Shown: in pieces, positions 13,239 through 27,242 of the stretch
How the letters are laid out: the number at the start of each line of letters is the position of its first letter
Position numbering within the stretch: the stretch's first letter is position 1
Origin: Sclerurus mexicanus
Taxonomy: Eukaryota > Chordata > Aves > Passeriformes > Furnariidae
Reading direction: 5' to 3'
Assembly: GCA_013396755.1 (NCBI GenBank)
Contig: VWZF01007175.1
Location: forward strand, 135,195 to 199,194
DNA length: 64,000 nucleotides
Program-made: the position numbers and the translations under genes
Notes under the pieces: model-generated
What the model was told of the DNA's origin: nothing
What the model saw: only the letters and a program-made list of their open reading frames with translations
The model's database searches: none

Positions 13239-14534
13239 ACACAGCGAGGAATGTTTTAGTTATTTTATTTTTTTTTTAATCAAAGAAAAACAGTATTGTG
13301 AATAATCTTATTTCCACTGATGCCAACAGAGGAGTGACCAGATTGGGGGCAGATTTGGAAGCGTTTTGCACGTGTTTCTGGAAGGCACAAAGAAGTGTAT
13401 CGATTCAGTACTACCTTTTCCATGCATGCATTCCTTCATTTTAAAAAAATAAATCTTTAAAGGCCTTGTGAGGGTTATACAGCCTCTCTACTTGCCTGTT
13501 AATATCCTTTCTGTTCCACTCCATAAATTCTAGAGCTATTTATTATACACATATATTTTGCATACCTTGAGTAATGTAGGTTCAGAAGGGTCAACTATAC
13601 AGCCCTGAAAAAGAAGGCCTCCTACTACAGATTTTAATTTATCATTCTAAATTGTATATGTTGTTTTGGAAAGCCTGTATGTCTAACCTTCATTAAAGTG
13701 AAGTTCATGGGGAAAAAAAAAAAGCTCTTCTTTTTTAAAGCCACTCCTTTTTTTTTCCTAGTGGGCTTTACGGTCACGTTTTCTGGAGCAGAATCATTGC
13801 AGGCAGAGAAGATGGTGACATCTTCTGCTCTCAGTGGTGGCTTCAGCACCAATTCTGCCCTTTCCTCCAGCCTCCATTAAGCCAGAATAGTTTTCAGGCA
13901 GTCACCTGATCAGTAAGGCAAAAATTTACAGAAATATTGAGCATTTAATTATTTTCTAGAGGGAGAGAGAGACCCACCATGCTGGCCATGGGAAGCAAAC
14001 ACGCGGGCGAGACGGGGCTCGTCGGTGCATGCATGGTCCAAGGTCCAGATGTTTTGTCCTGGAACTGGGGGGTAAAACTAACACATCCCCACAGGGAGTG
14101 TGCAGGGCTGCCCTCTTAGCATGGGAAAGAACTTTTTGGGGAGGGGCAGAAACTCCAGAATTTCTCTGTTTGTTATATGGGTGAGCAGATTTGCAAGAGG
14201 GATGTTGAAAGAGGCCAGCAACTTCATCTGGAAGGCAAGAGCATGTTCTGATGCCCTGATATTTTGCTCAAATGAGGTGTTTTTTTTCTGACCAGCTGGG
14301 TGGAACACCCATGTGGAAAATTCCCCACTTTTGTAGTTGCCTAATGGTATGTAAAAGCTTCATTTCAGTTGGCACCGCAAAGTGATTTTGCAATTCACCC
14401 AATCAAAAATAAAAAAAAAAAGGTTATTGATTTTAAAAGCTTGTTAAATGCACTGGTTTGGTGTTGTATTTTATAAACAAACTGGTTTTTCAGTGAAGTG
14501 AGGATGACAAAATGGGTAGTCTGATGTAGTGAAG

Positions 14535-14760
14535 TGACTGCATGCCTGGGGATCAGGAACAACTGAATTCCCAGCTCAGCACTGCTGTTGACTCTCTCTC
14601 AGGCTTTTATTCTCACTTTCAGCTGTGGAAACAGCTATCAGATAGATTTGCTTTTTGTAAGGAGGATTATTTTAAACTTTTTGCAGCGAGACCTTGTGCT
14701 CTTTTTGCCTGCAAAGTGGGGATATCTGCGATTCGAGCTTTCAGAGGATATCAGAAGGCG
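14535..14760 (+). repeat. MIR-like SINE relic, poorly preserved
   Basis: The segment around 14541-14590 (catgcctggggatcagg, aattcccagctcagcactgc) resembles the 5' half of an amniote tRNA-SINE. A 'cctgcaaagtggggatat' block near 14708 resembles its 3' half. The two halves are further apart than normal, so an internal insertion or chance similarity is possible. Confidence 0.4.
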
Positions 14761-17700
14761 AGTCCTGCTCTGCTCCAGCGGGAGTTTAACCCTGGAGAAA
14801 GGCAGGGAGGCAGTGGCACAGAGAGGTTCGTAACCGTGGGACAGAGCTGTCAGCAGAGCATGCCAGGCATCCACACGGCGATGTTTGTGTCTGACGTGGT
14901 GGCACTGGTGAATTGATAACTGCAGCAGAAAGGTGCCCACCAAGGGTGCTGTGAAGGCAGGAGAACGCTGTGTCATTCTCAGCAGGCTACTCGGGCGGGT
15001 GGGATCGTGATTTGGTAACTCAGAGTTGGTGGCACAGCACTTCAGTGGTGGATTACAAGTTCTTTTTAAAGAGGTTGGTACATTCTCCCGTTTCAAGTGA
15101 GTAAGGCAGTATTCATTATTACAGCTGATTGCAAACGGGTGCCAAATCCATGGCTCAAACAATTTCTGTAGAGGGAGAGGCATTTTTCTTAAAAATAAAA
15201 ATGTTTAATGCCCAAACCAAATGCTTTTTAGCTTTAATGTATTCTCGCTGCTTTGAGCTGCAGGTACCTTAACAGCACTGCAGGAAATGAAAGGCACATT
15301 GTTCTTTGTAACATTAAAAAAAAAAGAAAGAAAAAAGAAAAACAATGATGCACCGTAACTCACAGAACTCGTTTTTCAACCCTGAAGTAATTACACTGGA
15401 CTTGTAAATATCATCTGTGAATTCTTTGCTTAAGTAGGGCTGGACTTGAGTACGAAACCTTAAAAAAATGTTTAAGTATATGCTTGCTTTTCTGTGCCTG
15501 AAAACATAAAGGCAGAAATTCTGTTCCTTGAGCTGTGGGGGAAGGAGAAGGCAACAGTGGGAATGTGTAGAGACAGAAGTTTCTTTTTCTTCCTCTCTAG
15601 GCAAAGCTGGTCATACACGGCATGATACAGCTTTGGCTGCAAGGGAGGAGGGGGTTATGTGTGGACAGACGTCTCTGCCTCGACTAACAGGCAGCAGAGT
15701 CCAGTCCCTCTGAGAATGGCTTCTTTCTGCTCCCAAAACTTGGCATTCATGTTCCATTCGTGTTCCAAGCCATGGTGTGGCTTCAGCCAGTGAAACTGGT
15801 GCCCACCTGGCCCAAGGGTCGGGCATTCCTGGATGCAAAGTTCACTCTTCAAACCCTCCTGTCGAGATAAGATAGGCTGAAAAAGTCACTGTTCTTTGTG
15901 GTTGCCCCCATCACTCAGCTATGGTGTAAGTTAAATGGCAGCTGAGAGACCTTCAGCAGCCAAATTTTTAACAATTCGAAGCATCCTGCCCTCCAAGCCA
16001 TCCCTTCTGCTCAGGCCATGCCTGACCTCCTGCCTCCACTGCTTCAGGTAGAGTCCAGCTGCCTCACAGGCTCTCCCAGCTGTGGCTGAACTGGGTGCCA
16101 GCTCCCCAGGAAGGTGCTTGAGGTGTCTGGGGGATTGGTTGTCCTTGGATCAGCCCCTCAGCTCCCACCTGAGGAGTGCAGGGACACCAGCAGGTCTCTG
16201 AGCACACAATGCTGAAACTGGTGCTGGTAGAAAATACATGGTCTCTAACATTCCTGAAACACCTCATTTGCAGCGGATAACTGAGCCTTGCAGAGAAAGT
16301 TTTCTATCAGTTACAGCTGCAAAGGCGGTAATACAGTAACAGCAGCTTTATTAGTGTTCTTGTTCATGGGATTATTTGCATCAGAATCTTATAAATGCAA
16401 GAAGACTCTCCTCTCTTGTTTACAGAGCCACGCTGAGGAGTTATCACAGCCTGAGGGACTAATCTAAAATTAACTTTCTTCAGAAAAAGCTTTAAAAAAA
16501 AAAAAAAGCCCTTAGCATTTTCAATAAGGAATCTCATAGCTGGCGCTGAAGTCAAAGCTCCTGGTGATGTCAGCTTGTTTGCACCTTTGTAACTTGCCAG
16601 GACCAAATTCTGAACAGATTTGCACCCTTATGGATCGTGTTGTCTGCCGCGAACAGCAGTGGGGAACTTTGTCCAGGCTTGGGAGCTGTGGCCGGGCTGG
16701 GGAGCACTGGTGGGGCTGGTTTCTGCCTTCTTGCAGGCTGGGCGGGATGGGCTGTGGGTTCTAACACGACCCATCAGCCAACGAAGCTCCGCTGAGGTCC
16801 AACCTGCATTTCATGGCCCCCTGAGAGACAGCGCGTGTAGGCAGCTCTGAGAGCCAGCCTTTCCCAGCGAAACAAAAGCAGATATGTCTGGTTATAAATT
16901 TAACTTAGGTAGGATTTAGTCTTGCATTTTTTCATCTTATTTCATTACAGATAGGTCCCAACAAGAACTAGAAATGCAGTATTTTAATCATCATAGTCTA
17001 GAGCTGAAACTTTGCAGCATCCAGGTGTATTTCCCAGCCAGTTTCAGGGCTGCCATGAAGAAGCATCTGAATAATTAGGAACGTAAACTCAATTTTTCCC
17101 TATATTACTGTATTCTCTTACGTGGTTCACATTGTGAGGCACACTATTTCCGGGATTTAGTGGGTCCTCTGGTAGGCTTGGGATTTAGCCTCCTTATCAG
17201 AAGCTGGCACTCCCTTGAGGGGACCCAGTGATGGCAACAGTGAAGGGTGTTGACTGTAAATCCAGAAAGATCCATGGTCGTCAGTCGGGGTCAGTTTTGC
17301 TGCCTCTGCTGGGGCCGAGTGGAGGCCCTTCCTCATCACTGACCCGCAGTGTTTGAGACTTGGGGACTGACAGAGGACCTCAGTTTTCACTGCTGCTAAT
17401 CCTTAACCTTCACAAGCAAAGCATTCCCGCAAAAAAATCATCCAAGGCGAGTATGACAGGAAATATTCAAAGCATGAAATGAATGCTTATAGCATGACAA
17501 AGCAGTGCTTGAAAGACATGAAACGTTCATTACGCTTGGAGTGGCTGAATGCTGCAAAGGAAAGGAGAAATAAAAATGTGGCTCGAGTATATATTTTTAT
17601 TTCTCCATGTGTGTGTACAGAAAAAAGGCAACGAACCTTTCCAATGGATAAGGTGCATAAATACAGCTGCGATTATTCCAAGTCTTTCCAAAATGTATTT

Positions 17701-19760
17701 TTATTCTGTCGCTCCATTGCATTCCGTTCCATGAGTCTTTATCCACAAGATAACAGCAAGGGCCATCTAGAGGGCAGCTTGGAAATGGGATGGGATAGAA
17801 ACCTCCTCCTAGGAAGCTCCCAGGGGCCAAGGATTTTCTTTGCCTCGAGGGGACCTCTGTGCCCCCTCCTCTGTGGCAGCAGCCGTGGCATCTCCTTCTA
17901 CCCATTTCCCAACTTTGCGTGGCAAGGGGTGCCTCAGTGCTCACTTCAGGCAGTCCTGGTGTCCTGGACTCTGCAGCTGGAGCTGTGAGCAATCTCTAGT
18001 TTTCACTACAACTGTTTGGGTTTTTTCTCTCTTCTTGAGAGACTTGCTGTTTAATTAACAGCTGAGAGCTGGGTTGCGTCAGAGTAATTGTGGCTGCTGG
18101 AGCAGACCACAGTCTGAAGGATGCTTTGGAATACCACACTTGCCCACCAGGAAGCTGGGCACTTAGGGAAAGGACTTTATTTGTGGTATGGGCATCGTTT
18201 TAATTTCTGTCGAGTAGAGAGGGGAGTTTATTAGTGGAAAGAGGAAGTTATGCCAAGGTCTAACTTGCAAAACAAAACCCCAAACCTATCTATTTGCCTT
18301 TCTATGTAAAAATTCCCTAATGCTTGGTAATGTAAGACAAAGGGAAAATTTTACTTGCAGGAAAATTGCCTTTCACAATAACCAAGAAAAAAAACACAGA
18401 ACGCCCACACCAGAGCAGCATGATCCAAAATGTGAACTTTTTACGCCTCCCCAACCTTCTAGGTTAGGCTTCCAACCAAGTGATCTTTTATTATCAACAT
18501 GATATACCCTTGACATAATTTGGCGCAGTAAAGCTTCTTCTGCTGAACTCGTGATTTCATTTACTAGATCTGATGAAAGTTCTGTGAACCACGGTAAAAT
18601 GTGATAATTAGTAGTTTAATTCTTTTAGGGTGTGCGTATTAATTGAAAAGGCTTGAACTATAAATACAGGGCCTGTGGATAAAAGCACCCTCTGAAATCA
18701 GTCGCTTACCCGAAGTATTCATTACTTCACATCTATTTAGGTGGTGTCTTTGCGGCTGTGGCAGTGAGTGGGAACCCTCCACTCAGAGATCACAACAGCA
18801 AAGCCCAGGCTGGCTCACCGCTGCTCTCCTGTGATGGGAAGCGCTCCCTGGCCAAAATTTCGTCTTCTGTGGTCAAACCACTGGAAGTTAAAAATACGTG
18901 CCGGGAGCTGTGCCGTGCAGATGAGCTGGTGAGGCGCCGCCTCTCTCGCCGTGCAGGCTGCAGGAGTCAGAGGGGGATGGAGGCTGGAGGTGGAGGCAGT
19001 GACACCAGTGGGTGGGTGGCTGGGTATCAGGCTGCCCTTCCCCAACACCCAAAGGGAACATCCTTCTGCTGCCCAAGTCCACCCATAGCATCAGAGGCCC
19101 CCTGCAACAACCAGCCTGGCACTTCAGAACAAACCGTGTATTTTCCTCCTACTTAGACACACTTCTCCTTCAGTGTATCTGAACTGCCAGCACCCAACCC
19201 TCTGTGGCTTCAGACAGAGCTTGGTTCACCCACACGGGAATGCCCGAGGGGAGCACGTGGCCACCCCCAGGCTGCGATAAGGGATCGCGTTTTCCCGCTC
19301 ATGCTCGTGTGTTCTCTTGCTCTGACGTCCTGACCAACGCAGGAGATGTTCTGTTGGCTCTGCACCTTTCCAAATAGACACACACACACACTGAAAAAGT
19401 GTGGTGTTGTTTCACACCTTCCCCTGGTTTCTGTGTGTGGGGTAGTGCCTGGATGAATCATACGCGGTTCTGCAGGTACAGGGTGGTTTTCATTCGGATG
19501 GATCCCAACCTTCATACTCAGACCTGGTTTGCACGCTCAGAAGAAATCTGTATGTCTGCACATACTGCAGATTCACGGGTTAATCAGGTGCTTTCCAAGT
19601 AGCCTGAATTTTGTAAACCTGAGCTTGTGCACAGCAGCAAAAAGGGGCACGTAAAGAACAGTGCAGGGCTCCTGGACTGCTGCTTTTGTCAGGGAGGGCA
19701 CTTTAGTGAGACCAGGCTGCCAGAAAAAGCCTCACCACTTCTGTAACTAAATAACTACTG

Positions 19761-19821
19761 TTTTTTAATTGCAAGTGCTGATTTTTAATTGCGGGTGCTG
19801 CTTTTTTAATTGCAGAAGCTG
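19761..19821. repeat. Three tandem copies of a 20-21 bp unit
   Basis: The units ttttttaattgcaagtgctg, atttttaattgcgggtgctg and a third one-base-longer copy lie head to tail. Each unit looks like a pyrimidine tract followed by TTGC, and the third contains tttttaattgcag, which mimics a splice acceptor. No exon follows that I can support. Confidence 0.9.
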
Positions 19822-21689
19822 CTAGCTAGGAACTGGAAAGAAAGTTTAGGGCGACTTTCACAGAGCGGCAAGAATAAAATCCCCTCCGAGGCCTGGCCTT
19901 AGTGTGACTGAAATGGAAAAGTACCAGATCTGCTTCTTGGAAAGTGAGAAGGAGACTTTTATTTGCAATGGTTTGCAAATATTTTCCCACGAGCGACGTA
20001 GGGAACATGGCAAAAGGGGGCAGGAGGAAGGTGAGGCGAGAGAGCCACACTTGTAAACACCCTCCTTTAGCTCTGCTGTTGTTATCTGGCACACAAAGGG
20101 CACCCAAGTTGTTTACAGCAGTTGGGGTTATTCGTTGGTGCTCCTTTTTCTCCCGTCAGTGCCCTATCTCCAGTTATACAAGTTTTTTTCTGGGCTGTGA
20201 TAGTGTCCGGGTAGATTTTGGCGGTGGGCTGGTAGGAAGGTGCCAGTTGATTAAATGTGCTGCTTACTATGTGCATTTCATGTCTGCTGTCTTAACATTT
20301 TTTTGTTAACCACTGTTGCAACTGAAGAAAATGCTGAAGTTTGACAGTTGGGAGTTACTGCTGAGTATGAGCTGTAAACTATATCATCCCTCTGCCTTCT
20401 CCTTTCTCCCCCTCCTGCTGAAACCAAATGATTTATAAAATGCCTTCACATTCTTGAGTGAGTTCACACTATCACCTCCAGGCACTGCACTGAGGAGTCT
20501 TAGGAGTGGATGGGAAACACAGATCTGATAGCTGGTATTTTTTCTGGAAGTGAAAAAAAAAAAAGAAGGCAAAAAAGGGCTGATTAAATTTAAAGGAGAA
20601 AAGTTTCCTGCTGTGCCCCAGAGTAAATCTGTAGTCACTGAAGCACTTTCTAGTAAACAAGAGATGTACGTTGTTGCAGTAGGGTTTTATTATTACCCAC
20701 TGCCATTGTTTTCCATTTTCATAAGATTCAATTAATGCAATCATTTTAGAGTGTCTCTAATCATTACCTCCCACCCTCCCTCACTTGCACTTGAAGCAAA
20801 GGGATCTGCTGTGAGCCACGCTCTGGGATGAGGAGCCAGCACTTCACTTCTGTCCCTGGAGAAAGGAGGCACAAGGGAATGATAGGGATGCTGCAGGGAA
20901 TCCGAATATTTCTCTTCTCTCTCACGTGGCCAGCAACCCAGCCCTGGCTGTGGGGTGCCCTCCCATGGGGTCGCAGCCATGGCACCCCCAGCATCCCCCC
21001 CAGTGCCCCCTTTCCAGACACAACGGGTGTCAGCACCATCTTCCAGACCACAGTGGGCCAAACCCTTTGCGGGTATTTGTTCTCCCAGGTTCATAAGGGA
21101 GGGTACTACTTATATAACTGTACCACTCACTCACAGAGAATCCAGACCTCTGTCTCTGTTATTCTTCTACTTTAATTCCTTACTCTTAAGATCTTATCTG
21201 TAACAGAAGGCTCTCCGACAGCTGCATCCCCATTTGAAAACCTGCTGGTGTTTGGGAGGTGTCCCCACCTGACCAGCTTTGCGCTGCAGACCTCCTGCAA
21301 TTTTTCCACATGTTAGTCCTCAAAGCCCTGATTTTTAAAACCAGGGAGCTCACTTTCAGGAAGTTTCCAACAGCAGAATGCAGAGAGCTGTACAGAGGGG
21401 AGCCAATTTTACTGTACAGCCGAGCATGCCAGAGCTGGAGCTCCAGGAGGAAGGGAAGAGGTGAGGAGCCGGAGAGGATGGACAGCAGCTTGTCAGACTG
21501 AGGTGGCTGCGGCTTTGAGCCAGGAGGGGATCCCCACAGTTTTTTTGTGAGGGAAGCCTTAGAGTAGTGGTTGGGTAGTGTGGCCCATGGCTCAGTTTAA
21601 ATCAATAAAGAAATGGGATGGAAAGGATATGAGAACCCGAGCAAATGGCTGAGGAATGAGGCAGCCCTGTATTAGTGAATCCAGGTTTC

Positions 21690-22045
21690 TGTCTGCCCCG
21701 GCCACGAAGGGTGGATTTGCAGTAAGACTGCGAGCCTTCCTTCCACTGTTAGGAGGAGAGAGAAGTAAAAATCATCCTGTGTACAATATAAATGTAAGTT
21801 GTTATTACTACTATTGCAATGTCAGCCATAAACTGTTCCCACGAGAACAGAGATGCAACATCATTGAAAAAGAATGTCTTACTGTGAAATGGGCAGCAGG
21901 AACACTGTGGCATTATCTGCCGGGCAGTGAATTTACCTTGGTGACAGATCATTATTCCCTCCTGCAAATGAACTAGATGAAGGGCAGGAATGCAAGGATA
22001 ACTCAGCAGCACTTGTATTTTACAGTCCTTCAAATTTAAAAAGCA
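21690..22045 (+). pseudogene. Broken Ty3/gypsy (Metaviridae) retrotransposon, RNase H fragment
   Basis: The frame open from 21656 to 21976 encodes motifs typical of the Ty3/gypsy RNase H domain: KLFPREQ, IEKECL and FTLVTDH. The same frame continues after a stop with further RNase H-like residues (RNARIT...LQI) to about 22045. The Glu in IEKECL and the Asp in TDH fit catalytic positions of the domain, but the usual first-acid TDAS-like motif is not visible. A Tyr-rich stretch lies where a compact linker is expected. At least two in-frame stops break it after 21976, and no gag, integrase or LTR is recognisable nearby. It is an old fragment, not a working element. Intact Ty3/gypsy elements are rare in birds, which makes it noteworthy. 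Confidence 0.8.
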
Positions 22046-24880
22046 AACAAACAAAAAGCAGGCAGATAAAACTGTAAGGATGGAGAATGTCAAGAGATAT
22101 TGCCTGGGGCAAGATATGGACAGGAAAGTAAATTTTCTCCCAGGTCTATGCTGATGTGGTACATGGGCTAAGGCTTGCATTTCATCCCATCTAACGTTAG
22201 GCATTTAAGAGAGACATCAGTGATGAACCTAAAATCCTCATTGCCCCTCTACATCAGTGGAGATACCGGGTCACGTGGGAATTCATCTCTCTGTGTCGAA
22301 CCTTAGGGAGGTTTAAAACCGAGATGTTTCGGGCTAACACTGTAATTGGTCTGGACCTGAGATTCTGCTGCTGGAGGATGTCAGTGACCCCTCTCCTGCT
22401 CGTCCTGACAAGTCAGAGCAGACAGTTTGCCCAAGAGCAAAGGTGGCTCTAGCAGGGCACGTGGACTTTGTTGAAGGATTTCTTCAGGGTGGAAGAGTAG
22501 ACAGTGTACTGCCCACGTGTACTTTCTTCCTTTTCTGTTTTTCTTTTGAATACTACAGAAGGGGAGTTTCTCAGATAACTTATCATTTTAGATAAGTATT
22601 TATGTGCTCTGTGGAAGAATGTGTCTAGGGATGGGCACACTGGCATCAAGAACTTCCTCCCCAGCTCTTCCAATGAAGTTTAGTTCTGAACTGCCCAAAT
22701 GAAACCGTTATTCAAAAGTAAAAATGTTCTGTTCCAGTTCTTGTTTTCATTCTTTTATGTGTCTGGGGACTAAACTGCTGTGAAAAAGAGCCCATTCTCA
22801 CAGGATGTGTTGCCTAATTTTGCAGACAAGAGAGTTTCAGTTATTCCAATTACGATGAGATAAGAATCTGAAATGTTGGGATCGCATCCATCCTGAGTTG
22901 AACTCTAACTCCTCCAAAATCCATCCATCATTATTTTTTCCTTTATTTCTGCATTTCAGTAATGCAAGCGAAGGAGGAACAGAGAAAAAAAATTAATGTT
23001 TATGCATTACAGGCCATAATGGATGGGTTTCCTTCTTACCTGAGTTGCTTTAGTTTCATGTAAAGTTCTCTGCAAGTGGAATTCCTCTTCCTCTTTGATT
23101 CTGTCTCCCTGCTTGGAAGTCAGTCATGGTACAAAGTGTCACGAGCCAGACTGCTAAGCGTTTTCCAAAATATGAAGTCCTGGTCCCTGTGGTGTCTTCA
23201 TATTGTCTTAAATACAGAATGTCTTAAGTGATCCACCCCACTGCCATGCCTCTGCATCCCTGTGTATCTCACTGTGCCACAGTGACTGCTGGGGACACTT
23301 CAGAGGGTCTAGAGAGGCAAGTCTTCTACCACAGGCAGGGACTGCACAGGCTTAGCTGCCCAACCCAGCCTCCATCAACAAATTCATCTCAGGTCTTCAC
23401 TGTTACACCCAGGATGTGTCTGAGTTGCTGGAGGAGTCCTCCTGGAGCGAGACATCCCACCAATGTCATCTTAATCCCCTGAGCACCTCCCCTGGAACCA
23501 CCAAATCTGCCACCCATGGGATGAGCCCATGAAATTACTCTAGGATGAAGAAAGTCCCTCTCTGCCCCTTCTGTTTATTTTGTTAACCTTGAATCCCCGA
23601 CAGTGCACTCACAATTCCTGAACTCCGAGGCCCTCTTTGAGCAGATTACATGGAGAAAATAAACTCTGTCCGTGTTCTGGCCTGACCTTGGCCTGGACCT
23701 GAGAAAGTGAATGCCCCTATCACACCAACATGTGTCTGGAGAAGTACAGTAAACACAAACAGCGGTCACTGGCCCTCTCTGTCGTACAGTCCCAGGCCAG
23801 GAGTCTAGAGTTTTGGGCTGCCCGCCCAAGTACTTGTTAATAAATGTCCATTCTTAGCCCATAAAGGAATGTAGACAGGGCATCCTGCCCTACAAAACAC
23901 AAACTCAGAATGAAGCGGAAAGAGAGTCTCAGTCATCATACAGAGCTCTGCCGCTGGTTTCCACATCCAGCAGTCTCTTCCCACTGGATTTATATTGCTC
24001 GTTTGGGACTTGGCTGGGAGAATTATCCACTAATACACTGGGTGTTCTCCACCACTGTCTGAAAGTGTAGTTGCCTGCCTAACCCTGAGTGCATCAGACC
24101 TTGGGAAGTCAGTCAATAAGTCTGTGGGGCTTCCTTCTCAAAGCTTGGAGGAGGCAGAGATCTGGCAGAGCCTTGGATGTGAAGCCAGAGTGCCTGGGTC
24201 AGCAGCGAGGGGGTTGTGTTGCTTCCAGAGGAGTTGCAGTGCTTTGCCCAAGCACCTTCAGACTCCCAGCGGAGGCAGTCAGAGGCAGATGAGGGGGTGA
24301 CATTTCCTTGTGGAGACTCCTTGGTGCCTGTGCTAGTCATCCCACCCATTTGTGCTTCCCTGGAGATGTCCTATGTAACTCAGGTGAGGTTAGAGCAGAC
24401 CTTGGTGGCCACCCGGACATTCTGTGCTGAGTGGAGACACTTTGTTCACTGCTAGCAGGTGATAAGGACAGTCCCTTCAGTTCCCAGCCTTCATCATGCA
24501 GGGCCTCCAAGGAGAGGGTGACACTGCACTAGGGGTCACTGCTGCCTGGAGACAGGAGCTGGAAGTCCAGAAATGTTGGGCACATGGTGTTTGCCTACAG
24601 TGGCGCATCTGCATCCACAAGCACCAAGTTTTGTGTGTAGGTCTTGTGCAAGTTTGACATGTCCCTCCTCAAAAAGAATTACTGTGCTTCCAGATCCATC
24701 CCTTTCTGTCTTTACTGCTACCAGTACATCAAAGCTTTCTTCCAGAGACTCACCTCAGTACTCTGCTGTCCAAGATGAGACAGCCCAGGTGCTGATGGAG
24801 AGAAGCTCATGAGGTTCCCTCCATCTTCTGTGCTCAGGGTGGCCCTGACTGACCATCATGAGCCCCATAATGTGGGCAGT

Positions 24881-25028
24881 CAAGGACAGATGGAAATGTT
24901 CAAAGCTGGGTTAGATGGGTCTTAGAGCAATCTGGGCTAGTGGAAGGTGTCCCTGCCCATGGCAGGGGGTTGGAACAAGATAAGCTTTAAGGTTCCTTCT
25001 AACCCAAACCAGTCCATAGTTCTGTGAC
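24881..25028 (+). mobile_element. CR1 LINE 3' fragment
   Basis: The segment carries typical avian CR1 3' UTR wording in order: gctgggttagatgggtctta, agtggaaggtgtccctgccc, atggcagggggttggaac and ttccttctaaccca, ending near tagttctgtgac. Orientation is +. It is a 5'-truncated copy. Confidence 0.9.
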
Positions 25029-27242
25029 GTGACCAGAGAAAAATCTCTTGCCCCAAGCCATGAGGATAACTAATGTGTGAACCTAGTGGAAGTCAGCTTA
25101 CTTGGGACTGAAAGTTACCAGTTAGGCAATTACTGTTCTGTACAAAGAATAGAAGGATAACATCCTCCTGGAGAGAAAACTCTTGAGAATTCAATGGAAA
25201 AGACAATAGGTAAATAGAATAACACGATTTCCATGGGGTTTACTGTGAATTACAGTTTGCCCATGGGTGATGTCAGCTGAGGAGGGCTAAGAAGTAGCTC
25301 TGAAGGGAGAGGAAAGCCCATGGGGAAAGGTGGGGCTGGCTGATCCTTGTGCCTTAGCCTCCACGCACACATTCTTACTTTCACATCACATTTATTCTAT
25401 CTAATCTTCAGCAGATATTTCTACAGCTTCCATTATCGTGGTGTCTGGCCACAGTCTTTTAGAAGGGCCGCGGTGTGAAAAGAGAGGAGTGCCAGGAAGG
25501 GAGGATGAGAGGAACCAGCTGATGAAGTCGCCAGGGTTTGTGTCCATATCACTCAGCAAAGTGGGACAGGGAAGCTGACAAATCCTCACCTGACCCTGTC
25601 CCACTGGCTTCTCCTGGACACTGGGCTTTTCTAGAGAATTCTGCCCTATTATCTGAATATGTGGATTATTCCTATAATTATAAATTAACATGCACATTAA
25701 AAAATAATGAAAAAAAAAACAAAAAAAACCCCAACCAATACCTCATTTTATAGCCCTCTAATTCTGTGTCCGCAGGACTTCAGAGTCCCTCTGAGAGTGT
25801 CTGCAGGGTAACCTTGGAGGGTGCACTTGGCTACCCCCAGCTGAGGGAGGTTTTTATAGATCCTAAAATAATTACAGCATCGCTGAGTGTAGTTGTATAA
25901 TTTCTTGGCAATATACTAATTAAAACTAGATATTTACACACAACGCTTATTTAAACTTAAGACTTATTTGAAATAACATGCATACTTATGGTAACTGTGT
26001 ATCATGGCTTTATTGAGGAGCGTGTTTTTCATGCAGATTGAGTTCTTGAGTGCTGTTATTAACATAAATGAGCCCACAGCTTTATGTTCAGGCCTGAATA
26101 GTTCCAGGGCATCTGAATCATCCTGGTATTTCATTTCACCATCTAAAATTATTTTTGAAATACTATATTTTTTTAACTTGCTGTATTATGGCAATTAGAA
26201 ATGGCCCTGTATTTACGAGGAACAGAGAGTCCAGCAGAGCGGAGTGTTTAATGTGATGAATAGTGTTGGGAGCTCAAAGAAAAGTCAGATGCGTGTCGAC
26301 ACATATCAAAGCTGTTCTGCTGCTCAGAATGACTGTTCGTGATACTTGTTTCATGATAAACTTCCTCAGAACATGATGTTACTGGAAAAAAAAAAAAAAG
26401 ATCCACTCTGAGAATCACGCAGGTGACACAGTTGAGTCAGCAGCTTGCAGCAGTGACACAGGCTTACGTTTCTAAAAATCCCCACTGAACTTTTGTCCCC
26501 TCTGTGCATACATGTCCTGCTTCTTGTGTTCACTTGGTAGCTGTTTAAACTCACAAAAATCTTCCCACCGCCCTGAGGAAGAGGTAGATTCCTGGCCTTA
26601 AAAGTCTTAACAGTCACAAGACTTTCCCCTTTCGTAAGTAATTCACCATAGAAATGTTAGCATCTCCAGTGACCACTGATAGCCCTGGGGAAATGATAAA
26701 CATGGAAAAATAACAGACTGCTGTGGAAACCAGAAAATCCTGCCTCCCATCCGAGAGGGTTTAATTACTGGAGTTGCAGGCATTTCCCCGTGCACAAGCA
26801 TCTCAGCATTCATAGGTGGAAAGTACCTCATGCTGTGTTTGAAATATCAACTGGATTTAAAAGAAGGCTTTGTGCTTCAGCATGGACCTTTCTTAGCCTC
26901 CTGCAGATGGTTCCTATTGCTGAAAAGAGACATGACTTGCGAGACAGGGAGACCTCCGTGCCGATTTTTCGTGCTGCTCTAATCCTGCTTTACACACCCA
27001 TAAAGGACTTCAGTCCTTAAGCCTTTACCCCTTTTCTCCTAAATATTAAAATTATTTTCCTGAGTGTCATACCGTATTAAAGCAGAATGAAAATGGGTTT
27101 AACAATTGCTGGCATGGGGCTTCTGTACAGCATGTGTGTCACAAATCATGTCACTTTTCAGCAATAGGGCTGCTGCCAGCGGGAGGCTCAGAAATGCTCA
27201 TGTTAATCAAAAATTTTAATTTCAAATCAAATTGACAGTTTA

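Noticed and set aside
16490..16507. Poly(A) run as the tail of a retrocopy
   Set aside because: No coding-like sequence lies upstream on either strand; A/T runs are common throughout these introns.
23500..24100. Possible solo LTR (an aataaa and promoter-like composition)
   Set aside because: No paired TG...CA ends, target duplication or known LTR wording could be found.
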